Source: Gammaproteobacteria bacterium (GTDB taxonomy: Bacteria; Pseudomonadota; Gammaproteobacteria; UWMA-0217). From it: 5,754 bases of DNA. The position numbers and the translations under genes were made by a program. Location: positions 1 through 5,754 of the forward strand of contig DRPO01000368.1 of assembly GCA_011330835.1 (NCBI GenBank). Reading direction: 5' to 3'. Positions within the stretch are counted from its first letter, which is position 1. Each line of letters begins with the position of its first letter. This document shows positions 4,532 to 5,754 of the stretch, piece after piece. The notes beneath the pieces were generated by a model, which ran no database searches, was not told the DNA's origin, and saw only the letters and a program-made list of their open reading frames with translations.

Positions 4532-4564
4532 GTAGGCCTGGTAAGCGCGAAGGCGCATCAGGCA
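4532..4564 (+). repeat. REP-like palindromic repeat, copy 6
   Basis: It begins GTAGGCCTGGTAAGCGCG and ends AAGGCGCATCAGGCA. It is paired in opposite orientation with copy 7 at 4584-4616, separated by 19 nt, as in a BIME. Confidence 0.78.
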
Positions 4565-4583
4565 ATCGGGGGCGCCATAAGCA

Positions 4584-4616
4584 ATGCCTGATGCGCCTGC
4601 GGCTTATCAGGCCTAC
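4584..4616 (-). repeat. REP-like palindromic repeat, copy 7
   Basis: In plus-strand orientation it reads ATGCCTGATGCGCC, then TGCGGCTTATCAGGCCTACA. It is the inverted partner of copy 6; the two together could form a larger cruciform or a transcript hairpin of about 85 nt. Confidence 0.78.
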
Positions 4617-4651
4617 AGTAAACTCCGGCCACGGTGGCGCTCCCAATAGTT

Positions 4652-4675
4652 CCCTCTCCCCCTTGGGGGAGAGGG
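4652..4675. repeat. CCCTCTCCCCC inverted repeat (dispersed type)
   Basis: CCCTCTCCCCC (4652-4662) and GGGGGAGAGGG (4665-4675) form an 11-bp perfect inverted repeat with a two-base centre, followed by TTAGGGTGAGGGGGA. This is the familiar dispersed repeat found between genes of many gammaproteobacteria. It lies about 80 nt downstream of the membrane protein stop and could attenuate its transcript, but it has no T tract. Confidence 0.7.
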
Positions 4676-4756
4676 TTAGGGTGAGGGGGAAAGCCGCATA
4701 TCGGGATACAGGGCGCGAGTACTTTTGAAACTATTGATACCGGGATAAGAGGCTAT

Positions 4757-5754
4757 TTACACCTCCATTTTCTCGGCTGTTTCCACAGTGGCTCGCGCGC
4801 GCTTTTCAAGCTTTTCCATGAACTTTTGGTAACGCGCGGTCTCCTTTTCGGCTTCCGTCGCCAGTTTCGCGCCGAAAATCTGCTTGTCGATTTCGTGTTG
4901 ATGCTCGGCGCGCAACGCCGGGGCGACCGTGACCGTCAGGGTGTCGAAGGACAGCATGATGCCCAGCTCAAGAAGCAGGCTGATCAGAATGGCGAAGGCG
5001 AACACCAGCCCCTGCGCGCCCGGCGCGACGCCGAACAGCCCCCGGCTCAGACTGATGAACGCCGCGATGCGTGGATCCGCCGCGCGCTCATCATCCCCGT
5101 ATTCGCTGGTCATGATGCGCCGCCGCTGCGCCCGCGCCTTTTCCAGAATGCGTTGCCGTTCATTGTCGATTTCCCGCGCCGCTGATTTTTCCGCAGCCTC
5201 CAGACGAGCGGCGCGCTCGCTCGCGGCCCGCGCCATGTTCGCTTTCTCGGCTTCCAGACGGCGCTCGATCTCCCGGTAGCGTGGCCCCTTGAACTCGCCG
5301 CGAACCACATTATTCATCTCCTCGTCCAGGCGAGCCTCCAGCCGCTGGATGGACTCCCGGTATCCCGCCAGTGCGTCGTCGTCGCTCGCGGCGGCCCGCT
5401 CCCGCAAGGCCGCCAAGCGTTGCTCACCCGATTGCTCCAGACGATCCAGCGCCAGCGTCGTCTCCCGATCCAGCGCCGCCAGATCCTGCTCCCGCGCCTC
5501 CGCCAACCGGGGCCTGTCCAGATGCCCGCCAACGAACAGCAACGAACTGAGCAGCGAAAGCGCCAGCAGCCCGGTGCGAAACAGACCCGAAACCAACCGC
5601 GTCGAGCGCGGATAAACCTGTGGGCTTTCCGACATATACCGATGCCAGACAATCGCCAGCGCCTTGCTGAACTCCAGCATCCCCGTCAACGACCAGGCCA
5701 GCGCCGGCGCGACCAGAAACCCCGCCATCACCCGCCCCTGCAACAGAAACGAAA
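4757..5754 (-). CDS. Membrane protein with long cytoplasmic coiled coil, 5' end outside window
   Basis: The frame is open through the right edge, so the start is missing; 331 residues are visible. Counting from the codon at 5743-5741, hydrophobic segments fall at about 6-32 (MAGFLVAPALAWSLTGMLEF...), 54-73 (LFRTGLLALSLLSSLLFVGG) and 244-266 (GLVFAFAILISLLLELGIML). Between the second and third is a 150-residue, Glu/Arg/Ala-rich helix with strong coiled-coil character (80-212). A second charged helical stretch follows the last segment (277-328) and ends ATVETAEKMEV, TAA. The internal Met37 has no ribosome binding site, so the true start is upstream. I do not recognise the family securely. The layout (membrane segments, coiled coil, membrane segment, helical tail) is loosely like DUF4407-type membrane proteins. 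Transcribed in the same direction as the cas genes but 469 nt from the next gene, so operon membership is uncertain. Confidence 0.85.
   Translation of the reverse strand, partial: SFLLQGRVMAGFLVAPALAWSLTGMLEFSKALAIVWHRYMSESPQVYPRSTRLVSGLFRTGLLALSLLSSLLFVGGHLDRPRLAEAREQDLAALDRETTLALDRLEQSGEQRLAALRERAAASDDDALAGYRESIQRLEARLDEEMNNVVRGEFKGPRYREIERRLEAEKANMARAASERAARLEAAEKSAAREIDNERQRILEKARAQRRRIMTSEYGDDERAADPRIAAFISLSRGLFGVAPGAQGLVFAFAILISLLLELGIMLSFDTLTVTVAPALRAEHQHEIDKQIFGAKLATEAEKETARYQKFMEKLEKRARATVETAEKMEV

Larger units (their letters stand above)
4285..4756. other. Repeat-rich gap between the membrane protein and the coiled-coil gene
   Basis: No gene is supported here; short frames on both strands read through repeats. 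The proximal part (4285-4450) is unique sequence carrying the ribosome binding site of the downstream gene and one 14-bp dyad (4386-4399), so a promoter for the coiled-coil gene probably lies here, although no good -35/-10 pair stands out. The rest contains three REP-like units, an ATCCCGGCG hairpin and a CCCTCTCCCCC hairpin. The last 80 nt (4676-4756) show nothing recognisable. Confidence 0.6.

Noticed and set aside
4437..4646. Small minus-strand frame in the repeat gap
   Set aside because: It reads straight through three REP-like units and a dispersed hairpin and has no ribosome binding site.

Overview
The window looks like a GC-rich proteobacterial chromosome segment, most probably gammaproteobacterial. 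This is inferred from codon composition, from the family of REP-like intergenic palindromes, and from two other repeat types common in such genomes; there is no rRNA or housekeeping marker to fix the taxon. The core is a CRISPR adaptation locus on the minus strand that includes a reverse transcriptase.

Layout from left to right. At 1-300 (+) is a HigA-type antitoxin. Abutting it on the opposite strand (305-430) is a 42-codon amino-terminal stub that resembles a NERD-domain helicase/nuclease and is a broken gene. The stretch 431-754 has no gene and holds two REP-like palindromes, one of them perfect. A very small CRISPR array (755-929, three 36-nt repeats, two spacers) follows, with an 89-nt leader-like region (930-1018).

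The minus-strand genes, listed in the order they are transcribed from the right edge, are: a three-or-more-segment membrane protein with a long coiled coil, truncated by the window end (4757-5754); a 469-nt gap full of repeats with one clean 14-bp dyad; a 219-residue alpha-helical/coiled-coil protein of unknown function (3625-4284); a first Cas2-like protein (3372-3656) overlapping it by 32 nt; a 172-nt REP-rich gap; a second, different Cas2 (2843-3199); Cas1 (1851-2846); and a stand-alone group II intron-like reverse transcriptase (1019-1858). cas2, cas1 and RT overlap by 4 and 8 nt, so they are almost certainly one translationally coupled unit. The array lies just downstream, and its presumed crRNA strand is the same as that of the cas genes.

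Together Cas1, Cas2 and RT should form a spacer-acquisition complex able to use RNA-derived material. The sequence shows two divergent Cas2 paralogues, and two unrecognised coiled-coil proteins, one soluble and one membrane-bound, sit immediately upstream. No effector gene (Cas6, Cas10, Cas7/Cas5, Cas3, Cas9) is visible. Either the effector lies beyond the right edge or this is a free-standing adaptation module that may use effectors in trans. The pair of coiled-coil proteins coupled to the extra Cas2 is the part most likely to be undescribed.
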